Below are positions 8,541 through 17,169 of a stretch of DNA of 64,000 nt, piece after piece. Positions within the stretch are counted from its first letter, which is position 1. Every line of letters begins with the position of its first letter. The stretch lies in contig JBDHYF010000001.1 in assembly GCA_039811185.1 (NCBI GenBank), positions 310,001 through 374,000 of the forward strand. Reading direction: 5' to 3'. The notes under the pieces were generated by a model. That model had not been told where the DNA came from. It did no database searches and worked only from the letters and a program-made list of their open reading frames with translations. A program made the translations under genes and the position numbers. This DNA is from JAEZDR01 sp039811185. GTDB taxonomy: Bacteria; Bacteroidota; Bacteroidia; Chitinophagales; Chitinophagaceae.

Positions 8541-10428
8541 CAATAATCGTCATTTCAGTTCTGCGGTTCTTTGCTTTTCCGTACTCCGTTTCGTTGTCGG
8601 CAACGGGTTGGGTAGTGCCATAACCCCTTACGATGAGCCGCGATTTATCGATGCCTTTCTTGATGAGATATCCGGCTACAGCATCCGCGCGCTGCTGCGA
8701 TAATAGTTTGTTTAACCCCTCGTTACCTGTGGCGTCGGTATGGCCGGATATTTCCACTTTCACTCTGTCGTTATTTTTCAAAAACAAGAAAAGTTCTTCA
8801 AGCTCAACAAAACTGATTGCCTCAAGCTCTGCCGTATTGCTTTTAAAATGCACGTTTTTAAAACGGAGTTTTTGATTCACTTCAACCGATTCGAGGAGTA
8901 TGTTTTTGTTGAACGTGGTGAACGCCTTTTCCTCTTTTAACGGATATACTTCGGTATAAAACATAAATCCTTTCCGGTTAACCGAAAAAGTATAGTCTTT
9001 ACCCACAGGAAGTGTTATAAAGTAAAATCCGGTTTCATCGCTCTGAATGCGGTTAACGGTTTGTTGCGTTTCATTATCGATGAGCTCTACGGAAGCAGGA
9101 ATTCCTTTTTGTGTAACACGGTTCAGGATATAGCCTTGCACATAAAGTGTTTTTGCGGGGCGGATATCTTCGCGTAATTGAAAGCGGTACAAGTCAAGCC
9201 CGCCTCTGCTGTCGGCACGGTCGCTGGCATAATAAGCATCCATTCCATTCGAAGCTATAAAAATGCTGCCTTCGTTTTCGATGGTGTTAATGGGATAACC
9301 AAGGTTTTCAGGCGTTGACCATTCGTCATTGCTTTTCCTTCGCATTATAAAAAGGTCGCTACCTCCATAACCCGGATGCCCGTTAGAAGAAAAATAAAAG
9401 CTGTTGTTATCCGGATGAATAAACGGTGCATGCTCATCGCCTTTGGTATTTATTGCCGGGCCCATATTTACTGCCTTGCCAAATTTCCCATTCGGCTGGC
9501 GATAACTTACATACAAATCGCTGCCGCCATAGCCGCCTGGTCGGCTGCTTACAAAATAGAGCGCCGTTTTGTCCGCACTTAAAGTGGGCGCTGTTTCCCA
9601 ATGTTCGGTATTAATATTTTCACCGAGGTTAATGGGTTCGCTCCAACCCTGCGGCGTATTATAGGAGATGTATAAATCGTAGTTTCCAAACCCTCTTGCT
9701 CCGAAGTCGCCGGCAAAAATCAGCCATTCGCCATCTTGCGAAATATGTAGTGCTCCTTTAAAGCTTTCTGCATTTATACTTCCTTCAATCGCTGCCGCTT
9801 TACCAAATTTTTCTTCGTCAATCTTCGACTGAAAGAAATCTTCGCGGCTGTTTATTTTACGCGTAAAAACCAAAATGCTGTCGTTAATGGTGATGGAGGG
9901 ATAATACTCGCTGTGAATGCTGTTCACACTGTCGCCAAGGTTTACAGGCAAAAACACATAAGCCGTATCGTTAGCGCTTTCACCGTCTACAGCAAATTGA
10001 TAACAATTTTTTCTGTATGTGGCGCTTTTGCGGCTCCGGTCGCTTAAGTGCGGATCCTGTAAAAACTTATCCACCGCGGAAAGCGCTTCGCGAAACCTGC
10101 CATCGCCGGCAAGGTTAATAGAATAAGACAGCAGAAAAGGCGCGAAATAGCTTTCATCCTTTGCTTTTACTTTTTCGTAGTACTCGATGGATTTGCTGTA
10201 GTTTTTCAATTCACCATACACGCCAGCCAAAGAGAGATAGGCATCCAAGAACTGTGGATCGTATTCGATGGCCTTACCGAGCAACGGAATGGCGTCGGGA
10301 ATAAAGCCATCGCGCAGTTGCAGCATCGCATCCTGATACGCTTTATTGGCTTTCTTGTTTTTTGATTGTGCAGCGGACGAGAACGACAGCAATAAAAGGG
10401 CAACAATGGGTAGTAAGGCATGTTTCAT
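8530..10428 (-). CDS. PorE-like TPR / PD40 propeller / OmpA-domain outer-membrane protein
   Basis: The 632-residue protein has a signal peptide (1 to about 21), TPR repeats (about 25-125: LGKAIEYDPQFLDAYLSLAGVYG), a PD40/WD40-like propeller (about 170-425; SSRPGGYGGSDLY, SSNGHPGYGGSDLF, ASDRADSRGGLDLY), a carboxypeptidase-regulatory-like Ig domain (about 430-510) and a C-terminal OmpA peptidoglycan-binding domain (about 520-632; ISGHTDATGN, RGYGTTQPVADN). This order matches PorE, the T9SS component that anchors the PorKN ring. Bacteroidota carry several paralogs, so the specific role is inferred. I use the ATG at 10428 because an in-frame TTG nine bases upstream gives a poorer signal peptide. 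Confidence 0.88.
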   Translation of the reverse strand: MKHALLPIVALLLLSFSSAAQSKNKKANKAYQDAMLQLRDGFIPDAIPLLGKAIEYDPQFLDAYLSLAGVYGELKNYSKSIEYYEKVKAKDESYFAPFLLSYSINLAGDGRFREALSAVDKFLQDPHLSDRSRKSATYRKNCYQFAVDGESANDTAYVFLPVNLGDSVNSIHSEYYPSITINDSILVFTRKINSREDFFQSKIDEEKFGKAAAIEGSINAESFKGALHISQDGEWLIFAGDFGARGFGNYDLYISYNTPQGWSEPINLGENINTEHWETAPTLSADKTALYFVSSRPGGYGGSDLYVSYRQPNGKFGKAVNMGPAINTKGDEHAPFIHPDNNSFYFSSNGHPGYGGSDLFIMRRKSNDEWSTPENLGYPINTIENEGSIFIASNGMDAYYASDRADSRGGLDLYRFQLREDIRPAKTLYVQGYILNRVTQKGIPASVELIDNETQQTVNRIQSDETGFYFITLPVGKDYTFSVNRKGFMFYTEVYPLKEEKAFTTFNKNILLESVEVNQKLRFKNVHFKSNTAELEAISFVELEELFLFLKNNDRVKVEISGHTDATGNEGLNKLLSQQRADAVAGYLIKKGIDKSRLIVRGYGTTQPVADNETEYGKAKNRRTEMTIIAIE

Positions 10429-10566
10429 CAATACCAAATTGAAGTTTTTTTCTTTGACAGATTGTTAAATGTAAAAGGAATTTTGTTTGAAGTAAGATAT
10501 ATGAAAACGTGCATTTCAATTACGTTAAAAAACGGAACGTGGTTTAACGACCTTTTGTTATAACGC

Positions 10567-10574
10567 TACATTTG
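10567..10574 (+). promoter_or_regulatory. Bacteroidota -7 box (TACATTTG)
   Basis: This exact TAnnTTTG match lies 17 nt before the ATG at 10592. Its final G is the first base of an in-frame GTG, which rules that GTG out as the start. Confidence 0.65.
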
Positions 10575-10591
10575 TGGGAAACCTTTTGATT

Positions 10592-11470
10592 ATGAAGTGG
10601 ATAAAATTATCGTTGTTATCGTTCGTTGCTTTTTCTCTTTTTAGTTGTGTAAGTAAAAAGAAAGTTCAGGAAGCAGAGGGGCGCTATCAGCAGTTAAATG
10701 GGGCCTATTTGGAAATGCAGGAAAAGCTGAGAGAATGTGAATCAACCACCAAAGAATCTGCTAACGACTTTGATAAACGCAAAACTGCTTACGAACTGGA
10801 AATAGAGGCGCTGAAAAAGCAGGTGGGCTATTTAAAGGAGAATAATGCCAGCGTAATTAATCAGTTAAAAGACCTTTCTGTTATTTCGAGTGCGCAGGCA
10901 GAAAGCATAAAAAAATCGTTGGATAACATCAGCTCGAAAGACGTGTACATTCAGGGGTTGCAGTCGGCCCTTTCGCGTAAAGACTCGTTGAACATGGCAC
11001 TTGTAATGAACCTAAAGGGAGCACTGAATGACATCAACGATAAAGACATCAACATTAAGATAGACAAAGGCGTGGTGTACATTGATATTTCGGATAAACT
11101 TTTATTTAAAAGCGGAAGCTACGATGTCACCGACCGCGCAAAGGTTGTACTCGGAAAAGTGGCCACCGTTTTAAACAACCAGCCCGATATTGAATTTATG
11201 GTTGAAGGACACACAGACTCTAACCCGATTAAAACGAATTGTATAGACGACAATTGGGATTTAAGTGTGAAGCGCGCTACTTCTGTTGTGAGAATTCTTC
11301 AAAACCAGTATAAAATTTCTCCTTCAAGAATGACGGCTGCCGGCAAGGGCGAGTACGTTCCGGTTGCTTCAAACAGCAGCGCCGACGGCAAGGCTGCCAA
11401 CCGCAGAACACGTATTGTAATATTGCCTCAGCTCGACCAATTCTTTAAGCTGCTGGAAACAAAAAACTAA
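10592..11470 (+). CDS. OmpA-family peptidoglycan-associated lipoprotein with coiled coil
   Basis: The 292-residue protein begins with a lipoprotein signal whose lipobox LFSC puts the lipidated cysteine at residue 19. A long charged coiled coil follows (about 22-125). The C-terminal OmpA/MotB domain contains KLLFKSGSYDVTD, VEGHTDSNPI and ANRRTRIVI. It should sit in the outer membrane and clamp it to the cell wall. An in-frame GTG 18 nt upstream lies inside the promoter box, so the ATG is preferred. The gene diverges from the PorE-like gene and ends at a strong terminator. Confidence 0.88.
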   Translation: MKWIKLSLLSFVAFSLFSCVSKKKVQEAEGRYQQLNGAYLEMQEKLRECESTTKESANDFDKRKTAYELEIEALKKQVGYLKENNASVINQLKDLSVISSAQAESIKKSLDNISSKDVYIQGLQSALSRKDSLNMALVMNLKGALNDINDKDINIKIDKGVVYIDISDKLLFKSGSYDVTDRAKVVLGKVATVLNNQPDIEFMVEGHTDSNPIKTNCIDDNWDLSVKRATSVVRILQNQYKISPSRMTAAGKGEYVPVASNSSADGKAANRRTRIVILPQLDQFFKLLETKN

Positions 11471-11477
11471 ATTTCCC

Positions 11478-11504
11478 GTCCCGTAAAAAGCGGGACTTTT
11501 TTTT
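11478..11504 (+). terminator. intrinsic terminator after the OmpA lipoprotein gene
   Basis: The stem GTCCCG/CGGGAC (11478-11483 and 11491-11496) with a 7-nt loop is followed by eight T. Confidence 0.85.
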
Positions 11505-11518
11505 ACTTTCAATTCAAC

Positions 11519-11526
11519 TACATTTG
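11519..11526 (+). promoter_or_regulatory. Bacteroidota -7 box for lptB (TACATTTG)
   Basis: This exact TAnnTTTG match lies 14 nt before the TTG start of lptB and directly after the previous terminator. Confidence 0.65.
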
Positions 11527-11540
11527 TTTAAACAGCAACA

Positions 11541-12302
11541 TTGAGCTTAATTATTCATACAAAAAGCCTGGTAAAGCGGTATAAAGCCCGCACAGTTGTA
11601 AATCATGTTTCCATTAATGTAAGTCAGGGCGAAATTGTGGGTCTCCTTGGTCCTAACGGCGCCGGAAAAACCACTACGTTTTATATGGTTGTTGGCCTGA
11701 TTAAGCCGGATGAAGGTGCCGTTTTTCTCAACGAAGAAGACATTACAAAACTACCGATGTACAAACGTGCTAAAATGGGCCTTGGTTACTTGCCACAAGA
11801 AGCTTCTGTTTTCAGAAAGCTTAGCGTGGAAGACAACATTATGGCTGTTTTGGAAATGACGAAGCTCACCAAAAGCGAACGCCAGCACAAACTCGAAAGC
11901 CTGTTAGATGAGTTTAACCTCCACCACGTAAGAAAAAATAATGGCGATAGTTTAAGCGGCGGCGAAAGAAGGAGAACCGAAATTGCGCGTGCACTTGCTG
12001 TGGACCCTAAGTTTATTTTACTCGATGAACCTTTTGCCGGCGTTGACCCTATTGCTGTGGAAGACATACAAAGTGTTGTGGCTACGCTTAAATACAAAAA
12101 CATCGGAATTTTAATTACCGATCATAATGTAAACGAAACCTTATCTATCTGCGACAGGGCCTATCTGCTCATTGAGGGAAAGATTTTTAAACATGGCACT
12201 GCCGAGGAACTGGCAGAAGATGAACAGGTGAGAAGCCTCTATCTGGGCACCAATTTCGTTTTACGGAGGAAAGACTGGCTGATGCAAAAACAACAATCGT
12301 AG
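11541..12302 (+). CDS. lptB: LptB, LPS export ABC ATPase
   Basis: The 253-residue ATPase has Walker A GPNGAGKT (37-44), Q-loop Gln86 in YLPQEASVFRKL, signature LSGGE (138-142), Walker B ILLDEPFAGVDP with Glu163, and the H-loop in ITDHNV. The LPQEASVFRKLSVEDN and EPFAGVDPIAV segments are characteristic of LptB, which powers lipopolysaccharide extraction through LptFG. The start is a TTG: the box at 11519-11526 leaves about a 10-nt leader and there is no ATG before the conserved N-terminus. The gene stands alone, without lptA or lptC beside it, as is usual in Bacteroidota. Confidence 0.93.
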   Translation: MSLIIHTKSLVKRYKARTVVNHVSINVSQGEIVGLLGPNGAGKTTTFYMVVGLIKPDEGAVFLNEEDITKLPMYKRAKMGLGYLPQEASVFRKLSVEDNIMAVLEMTKLTKSERQHKLESLLDEFNLHHVRKNNGDSLSGGERRRTEIARALAVDPKFILLDEPFAGVDPIAVEDIQSVVATLKYKNIGILITDHNVNETLSICDRAYLLIEGKIFKHGTAEELAEDEQVRSLYLGTNFVLRRKDWLMQKQQS

Positions 12303-12349
12303 GCGAATTATATTTTTTCTGAGGGCTTTTTATTACTTTGCCGGGAGCA

Positions 12350-13888
12350 ATGAAATTTTTAAGCCCCGCACTATCCACCATTGCCAGATTAAGATATGGC
12401 GTAATGGAAGAATGGATGAATCATCCGTTGGAGGCACAGCGTTCCCTGCTGCAACACCTTGTAACCCGGGCACAGTACACCGAAATTGGACGAAAGTATA
12501 ACTTCAGTGATCTTTTCTCCCTTCGAAAATTTAAAGCCACCGTTCCTATTCATGAGTATGACGACCTAAAGCCATATATACTAAGAATGATGGCGGGCGA
12601 AGAAAACATCTTATGGGATGGAAAAGTAAACTGGTTTGCCAAGAGCAGCGGAACAACAAGCGAGGTCAGCAAATTTATTCCCATCACTGACGAATCGCTG
12701 CACGAAACGCATTATCAAGGCGCCAAAGATGTGCTTTCGCTTTACTATTATACGCACCCCGACAGTGACTTACTTACCGGAAAAGGGCTGGTTATCGGCG
12801 GCTCACATCAGATTAACCAAATCAATGAAGAAATGAGTTTTGGTGATTTGAGCGCTGTTTTGTTACAGAACACTCCTTTTTGGGGGCAGTGGCTCCGGAC
12901 GCCGGAGCTTTCCATTGCTTTGATGGATGAATGGGAAACGAAAATTGAGGCACTTGCGCAATCCACCCTACACGAAAACGTTACCTCCATTTCCGGCGTT
13001 CCTACCTGGACGCTCGTGCTTATTAAAAGGATACTCGAAATATCAGGAAAAAAAACCCTCAAGGAAGTTTGGCCTAACCTGGAGTTGTATATGCATGGCG
13101 GCGTTTCCTACGTGCCTTACCGGGAGCAGTTTGCGCAGTTAATTGGGAAGCCGATTAATTATGTGGAAATTTATAACGCAAGCGAGGGCTTTTTTGGCGC
13201 TTCTTCCGATTCGGCCAACGGGGATATGCTCTTGTTTCTGGAGCACGGTATTTTTTACGAGTTTTTGCCGGCAGAAGAATACGGTAAGCCCGATGCCCAA
13301 ACTGTTGGTTTAAATAAAGTTGAGCTCCATCGCAACTATGCACCGGTTATTACAACCAATGGCGGCTTGTGGCGTTACCTCGTCGGCGATACCATTCAGT
13401 TTACGGCATTACAACCTTATCGCATTAAGGTAAGCGGGCGTTTAAAGCATTATATCAATGCGTTTGGGGAAGAACTGATAGTGGATAATGCCGACAAAGC
13501 CATTGTTGTGGCGTGCGCAAAAAACAACGCAGTAGTAAACGAATACACCGCTGCTCCGGTATATTTTTCCGCCCATTCTAACGGCGCGCACGAATGGCTG
13601 ATCGAATTTGAAAAGCCGCCTTCTAACCTGAACGCCTTTGTGCACGACCTCGATGCTGCTTTAAAAGCTGTAAACAGCGATTACGAAGCAAAACGACATA
13701 AAGACATTGCGCTGCGCATGCCTCTTGTACACACTTTACAGCCCGGAACTTTTAACGGCTGGCTGAAACAAAAAAACAAGCTGGGCGGACAACATAAGGT
13801 GCCTCGTTTATGCAACGACCGTAAAAACCTCGATGATATTCTTCTGTTTATCGAAAAACAAACAGACCTTAGCAAAAACTGTTTATAG
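12350..13888 (+). CDS. GH3-family adenylate-forming enzyme
   Basis: The 512-residue protein shows the GH3 (auxin-responsive promoter) fold: the ATP-binding loop SSGTTSEVSKFIP near residue 100, the mid-domain YNASEGFFG, and the C-terminal hinge region LVGDTIQFT...RIKVSGR. Plant GH3 enzymes adenylate carboxylic acids and conjugate them to amino acids; bacterial homologs have no established substrate. The ATG is preferred over a TTG 12 nt upstream, which lies inside a near-consensus promoter element (TTACTTTG). The stop abuts the TTG start of chrA with no gap, so the two are co-translated. Confidence 0.88.
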   Translation: MKFLSPALSTIARLRYGVMEEWMNHPLEAQRSLLQHLVTRAQYTEIGRKYNFSDLFSLRKFKATVPIHEYDDLKPYILRMMAGEENILWDGKVNWFAKSSGTTSEVSKFIPITDESLHETHYQGAKDVLSLYYYTHPDSDLLTGKGLVIGGSHQINQINEEMSFGDLSAVLLQNTPFWGQWLRTPELSIALMDEWETKIEALAQSTLHENVTSISGVPTWTLVLIKRILEISGKKTLKEVWPNLELYMHGGVSYVPYREQFAQLIGKPINYVEIYNASEGFFGASSDSANGDMLLFLEHGIFYEFLPAEEYGKPDAQTVGLNKVELHRNYAPVITTNGGLWRYLVGDTIQFTALQPYRIKVSGRLKHYINAFGEELIVDNADKAIVVACAKNNAVVNEYTAAPVYFSAHSNGAHEWLIEFEKPPSNLNAFVHDLDAALKAVNSDYEAKRHKDIALRMPLVHTLQPGTFNGWLKQKNKLGGQHKVPRLCNDRKNLDDILLFIEKQTDLSKNCL

Positions 13889-15142
13889 TTGAGCGCTGCT
13901 AAACATGTTTCGTTCTTAAAATCGGTGCTCCTCCACAGCATTACAGCGTTTGGCGGACCGCAAGGGCATTTCGGAATGGTACTGAAAACCTTTGTGCACC
14001 AACGAAAAGATTTAACCGAGGAACAACTTCTGGAATACAATGCCTTTTGCCAGATGTTGCCCGGCGCCTCATCTACCCAACTGCTTACGCTAATTGGCTT
14101 TACACGCGGTGGTATCGGACTGGCGCTGCTCACCCTGCTCATCTGGATTTTTCCGGCTTCTGTATTGATGGGCGGATTGTCTTTTTTGCTCGACTTCCTC
14201 GACGAAAAAGCCGTAAACGGACGGATTTTCCAGTTCATCCCGCCAATGGCCATCGGCTTTATCGCTTTTTCGTCCTTCAAAATGTTCAGAATTTCCATTC
14301 ACAATACCATCACAAAGGCGGTGATGGTTGCCGGCGCACTGCTCACTTATCTCTTCTTTAAAACGCCATGGATTTTTCCGGCTTTAATTATTGCTGCCGG
14401 TATCGTAACCAATTTTAGCGATAAACGCATTCCGCAGCGGGAGGCCCGCTCCAAAAAAGTGAAATGGGGCAATTTTCTCATCTTTCTGAGTTTGTTTTTC
14501 ATTGCGGGCTTTTTGAGTGAAACGGCAAGGAAACAGAACTGGGAAAACCGCGGAGCCTACAACCTCTTCGAAAACTTTTACCGTTTCGGATCGCTTGTTT
14601 TTGGCGGCGGCGATGTGTTAATGCCGATGATATACGAACAGTACGTGGTACGGCCAAAGAATCCGGCCATACAGCAAAAAAATCCCAATGCGTTGTCGAT
14701 GGAGCAAAACGAGTTCTTCATTGGCTCCGGCATGGTTAGGGCTATTCCGGGCCCCACTTTTTCCATCGCAGCATTTACCGGAGGCATTTTGCTGAAAAAC
14801 AGAAGCACGGGTATGCAACTAATGGGATGCGTTATAGGAGCAGTGGCCATTTTTTTGCCGAGTGCTTTACTCGTTCTCTTCTTTTTCCCGGTCTGGAATA
14901 ATTTAAAACGTTACGCAGTTATTTTCCGTGCGCTCGAAGGTATTAATGCTGCGGTAGTCGGTATTATGTTCGGCTCTACCATTTACTTAATTAACGATCT
15001 GTATTGGAAAACTCCATCAATACCAATTAACTACATATTAGAATTTATCGTTATCGTTTCTTCGTATTTAGTACTTGCCTATACGAAGGTTCGTGCGCCC
15101 TTCATCGTGATTGCATGCCTCTTACTGGGAATTTTATTTTGA
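13889..15142 (+). CDS. chrA: ChrA-type chromate transporter (two CHR domains)
   Basis: The 417-residue membrane protein carries two CHR domains. The first has FGGPQGHFGMVL near residue 25 and MLPGASSTQ near residue 55. The second has FGGGDVLMPMIYEQY near residue 240 and the AIPGPTFSIAAF motif near residue 285. About ten membrane helices are evident. This is the bidomain long-chain form associated with chromate efflux, although many homologs have no proven role in resistance. Translation starts at a TTG immediately after the GH3 stop. The 3' end overlaps the convergent nadD by 9 nt. Confidence 0.88.
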   Translation: MSAAKHVSFLKSVLLHSITAFGGPQGHFGMVLKTFVHQRKDLTEEQLLEYNAFCQMLPGASSTQLLTLIGFTRGGIGLALLTLLIWIFPASVLMGGLSFLLDFLDEKAVNGRIFQFIPPMAIGFIAFSSFKMFRISIHNTITKAVMVAGALLTYLFFKTPWIFPALIIAAGIVTNFSDKRIPQREARSKKVKWGNFLIFLSLFFIAGFLSETARKQNWENRGAYNLFENFYRFGSLVFGGGDVLMPMIYEQYVVRPKNPAIQQKNPNALSMEQNEFFIGSGMVRAIPGPTFSIAAFTGGILLKNRSTGMQLMGCVIGAVAIFLPSALLVLFFFPVWNNLKRYAVIFRALEGINAAVVGIMFGSTIYLINDLYWKTPSIPINYILEFIVIVSSYLVLAYTKVRAPFIVIACLLLGILF

Positions 15143-15703
15143 GTAGTAGTTATTGCGCTCAATTTCTGCCCGAACGGCTTCCGGTACAAGATACCGGATC
15201 GATTTTCCGGATGAAACAGATTTGCGGATGAAAGTAGAAGAGATCTCTAAAAGAGGCGCTTCCAGAACGGTGGTTTGTGAAGATATTTTCTCGATAAGAT
15301 GTCCGGGGCGTTGATACACAATAATTGGATAATCTTTTAAAATGATGTTACCGTTTTTCCATTTATCGATGTTTTGATATCCATCCGACCCCATTACAAG
15401 AGAGAACATATCGTTTGGATGTTTCTCTTTCAGATAAGTGAGGGTGTCGATTGTGTAAGAAGGCTTTGGCAGTCGGAATTCGATGTTGCTGGCAGCAAAA
15501 CGGGCGTTGTCTTTTACCGCTATATCTACAAGATGAAGCCTGTCGTACTCGTTCAGGAGAGAAGAAGAAGGCTTAAACGGATTTTGAGGGGAAACAACGA
15601 ACCAGATTCTATCTAAATCACAGGTATTCAATATATGTGAAGCGATGATCAGGTGTCCGGTGTGGATGGGGTTGAAAGAGCCGAAATAAAGTCCGATCTT
15701 CAT
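15134..15703 (-). CDS. nadD: NadD, nicotinate-nucleotide adenylyltransferase
   Basis: The 189-residue enzyme transfers AMP to nicotinate mononucleotide in NAD synthesis. The nucleotidyltransferase motif GSFNPIHTGH (8-17, with His14 and His17) and the C-terminal SSTFIRKSV motif are both present, and the length is normal. It overlaps the upstream feoA-like gene by 4 nt (ATGA), so both are read from one promoter. nadA lies about 5 kb away on the same strand but is not in the operon. Confidence 0.93.
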   Translation of the reverse strand: MKIGLYFGSFNPIHTGHLIIASHILNTCDLDRIWFVVSPQNPFKPSSSLLNEYDRLHLVDIAVKDNARFAASNIEFRLPKPSYTIDTLTYLKEKHPNDMFSLVMGSDGYQNIDKWKNGNIILKDYPIIVYQRPGHLIEKISSQTTVLEAPLLEISSTFIRKSVSSGKSIRYLVPEAVRAEIERNNYYSK

Positions 15704-15924
15704 AATTCTTCTACAAAGATGTTTTCCGCCTCATTTAAACGTAAACTTAAGTGGTATCCGGCTACCAAAACGGCAATCGGGTCACCTAAAGGAGCTTTCT
15801 GTTCTATTCGCACAACTTCTCCCGGAACACATCCCATCTCCATCAGCTTAATAAAAATATCATTGTTTTCAAACGACTTTATCACTACTTTTTTCCCGAT
15901 GCTCACTTCCGACAATCTTTTCAT
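15700..15924 (-). CDS. FeoA-family small protein
   Basis: The 74-residue protein is a complete FeoA SH3-like domain: LSEVSIGKKVVI at the N-terminus, the central LMEMGCVPGEVV turn and the terminal GYHLSLRLNEAENIFVE. FeoA normally assists the ferrous iron permease FeoB, but no feoB is adjacent. This copy is instead coupled to nadD through a 4-nt overlap, so its partner is unknown. A TATTTTTG box sits just upstream. Confidence 0.88.
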   Translation of the reverse strand: MKRLSEVSIGKKVVIKSFENNDIFIKLMEMGCVPGEVVRIEQKAPLGDPIAVLVAGYHLSLRLNEAENIFVEEL

Positions 15925-15928
15925 CTAA

Positions 15929-15936
15929 CAAAAATA
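15929..15936 (-). promoter_or_regulatory. Bacteroidota -7 box for the feoA-like/nadD pair (TATTTTTG)
   Basis: The minus strand reads TATTTTTG five bases before the feoA-like ATG. A one-mismatch plus-strand box (TAGCATTG, 15935-15942) overlaps it and could serve ybeY divergently. Confidence 0.55.
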
Positions 15937-15985
15937 GCATTGTCTTTCATGTGAAATGCAGATTTTTGTTAATCAATCCCAATGT

Positions 15986-16408
15986 ATGGCAAAACAAGTT
16001 CGCTTCCATTATGCTGACCGTCAGCTGCACCTCAAGAATAAACGTCGCGTACAGGAATTTGTAGAACAGATTTTCCGGCAGGAAGGAAAGAAACTTGAGG
16101 GGTTGAGCTATATTTTTTGCTCGGATGAATATCTGCTTTCTATCAACCGGCAGTTTCTTCAGCACGATTATTATACCGACATTATTACGTTTGACTTAAC
16201 TGAGGATGTAAATACAGGCGTTTCTGGCGAGCTTTACATCAGTGTGGATCGGGTTAAAGAAAATGCTGCCGGATCGTTTGAAGAAGAAATGCTTCGCGTT
16301 ATATTTCATGGTGCGCTCCACCTGTGTGGCTTTAATGATAAATTAAGCCACGAGATTAAACAAATGCGCAATAAAGAGGATCAATATTTACGTTTATACA
16401 AACAATAA
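15986..16408 (+). CDS. ybeY: YbeY, rRNA maturation endoribonuclease
   Basis: The 140-residue protein has the YbeY metal motif region HGALHLCGFND near residue 112. The usual third histidine of HxxxHxxxxxH is replaced by aspartate, which I believe is usual for Bacteroidota YbeY (HLCGxxDK). YbeY takes part in 16S rRNA 3'-end maturation and ribosome quality control. An in-frame ATG 30 nt upstream is possible, but family alignment from memory begins at MAKQVRFHYAD. The next gene follows after 16 nt on the same strand. Confidence 0.88.
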   Translation: MAKQVRFHYADRQLHLKNKRRVQEFVEQIFRQEGKKLEGLSYIFCSDEYLLSINRQFLQHDYYTDIITFDLTEDVNTGVSGELYISVDRVKENAAGSFEEEMLRVIFHGALHLCGFNDKLSHEIKQMRNKEDQYLRLYKQ

Positions 16409-16424
16409 AACCCTGAAAAACACC

Positions 16425-17087
16425 TTGCGATACTTTATTTGTCTGCTGTTACTTATTCCCTTTTGCGTAAACGCCCAGATCAGTTCGGTTCGGCTTGAAA
16501 AGAAAAAAATTGAAATACTGCGGCCGATCGATCCGGACCTCTTATCTTTTGTGGAAAGCCAGGAAGGCTATCAAAACCTCGTTCCGAAGGCAAGAGAGTT
16601 TTACTATTGGACAAATTACGCCCGGGCAAACCCCAAATTCTTCTGGGACAGCATCACCGCCATCTATCTAAATCATTTCCCCGATTTAAAAAGAAGCAAG
16701 TATGCATTTTCATTAAAGACAGCCCTTTTAAAAACAAAACCGCTACCCTATCTGAAATTGAATACCACGCTTATATCAACCGCACAATCGCATGCGGATG
16801 ACATTTGTTTCAATCGAGGCCGTTTTGGACATAATTCAACCGATGGGCGCACTTTTGGCGACCGTTTTTTAGCGGCCGGGCTGGATGGATTTGGGTCGGA
16901 GAATATTTCTATGGGCGAGGACGACGATGTATTGGTTGCACTGATTCACCTTTACCTCGATTATGGTCTTGAAGTACCCGGTCATAGACTAACACTGCTA
17001 AATCCCCAATATAAAGAGGTAGGGATCGGCTTGCAGAAACGAAACGGTGAAACAATGCTTGTACAAGATTTTTCGAGCGCACAATAG
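16425..17087 (+). CDS. secreted CAP/SCP-domain protein
   Basis: The 220-residue exported protein has a signal peptide (about 1-17, ending CVNA) and a CAP (SCP/PR-1) domain. It shows the family's spaced landmarks: QSHADD near residue 122, GRFGHNS, the SENISMG turn and the terminal PGHRLTLLNPQYKEVGIG. The two histidines and the acidic residues outline the CAP cavity. Bacterial members are secreted and of mostly unknown function. Translation probably starts at the TTG 16 nt after ybeY, as no ATG precedes the signal peptide. Confidence 0.85.
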   Translation: MRYFICLLLLIPFCVNAQISSVRLEKKKIEILRPIDPDLLSFVESQEGYQNLVPKAREFYYWTNYARANPKFFWDSITAIYLNHFPDLKRSKYAFSLKTALLKTKPLPYLKLNTTLISTAQSHADDICFNRGRFGHNSTDGRTFGDRFLAAGLDGFGSENISMGEDDDVLVALIHLYLDYGLEVPGHRLTLLNPQYKEVGIGLQKRNGETMLVQDFSSAQ

Positions 17088-17103
17088 TGTTTCACGTGGA
17101 ACA
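17088..17103. other. parS-like site 1 (one mismatch)
   Basis: TGTTTCACGTGGAACA differs at one base from the canonical 16-bp ParB-binding site TGTTTCACGTGAAACA. It begins directly after the stop codon of the CAP gene. Confidence 0.85.
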
Positions 17104-17112
17104 TACCTACTT

Positions 17113-17128
17113 TGTTTCACGTGAAACA
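17113..17128. other. parS site 2 (exact consensus)
   Basis: TGTTTCACGTGAAACA is the exact palindromic parS consensus bound by ParB/Spo0J. It starts 9 bp after site 1 and lies about 40 bp upstream of mnmG. Confidence 0.92.
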
Positions 17129-17157
17129 TTTTTAAAAATATTTTTAATCCATCACGC

Positions 17158-17165
17158 TACTTTTG
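17158..17165 (+). promoter_or_regulatory. Bacteroidota -7 box for mnmG (TACTTTTG)
   Basis: This exact TAnnTTTG match ends 4 nt before the mnmG ATG, implying a very short or absent leader. The parS pair is 30-70 bp upstream, so ParB binding could affect this promoter. Confidence 0.6.
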
Positions 17166-17169
17166 TTCC

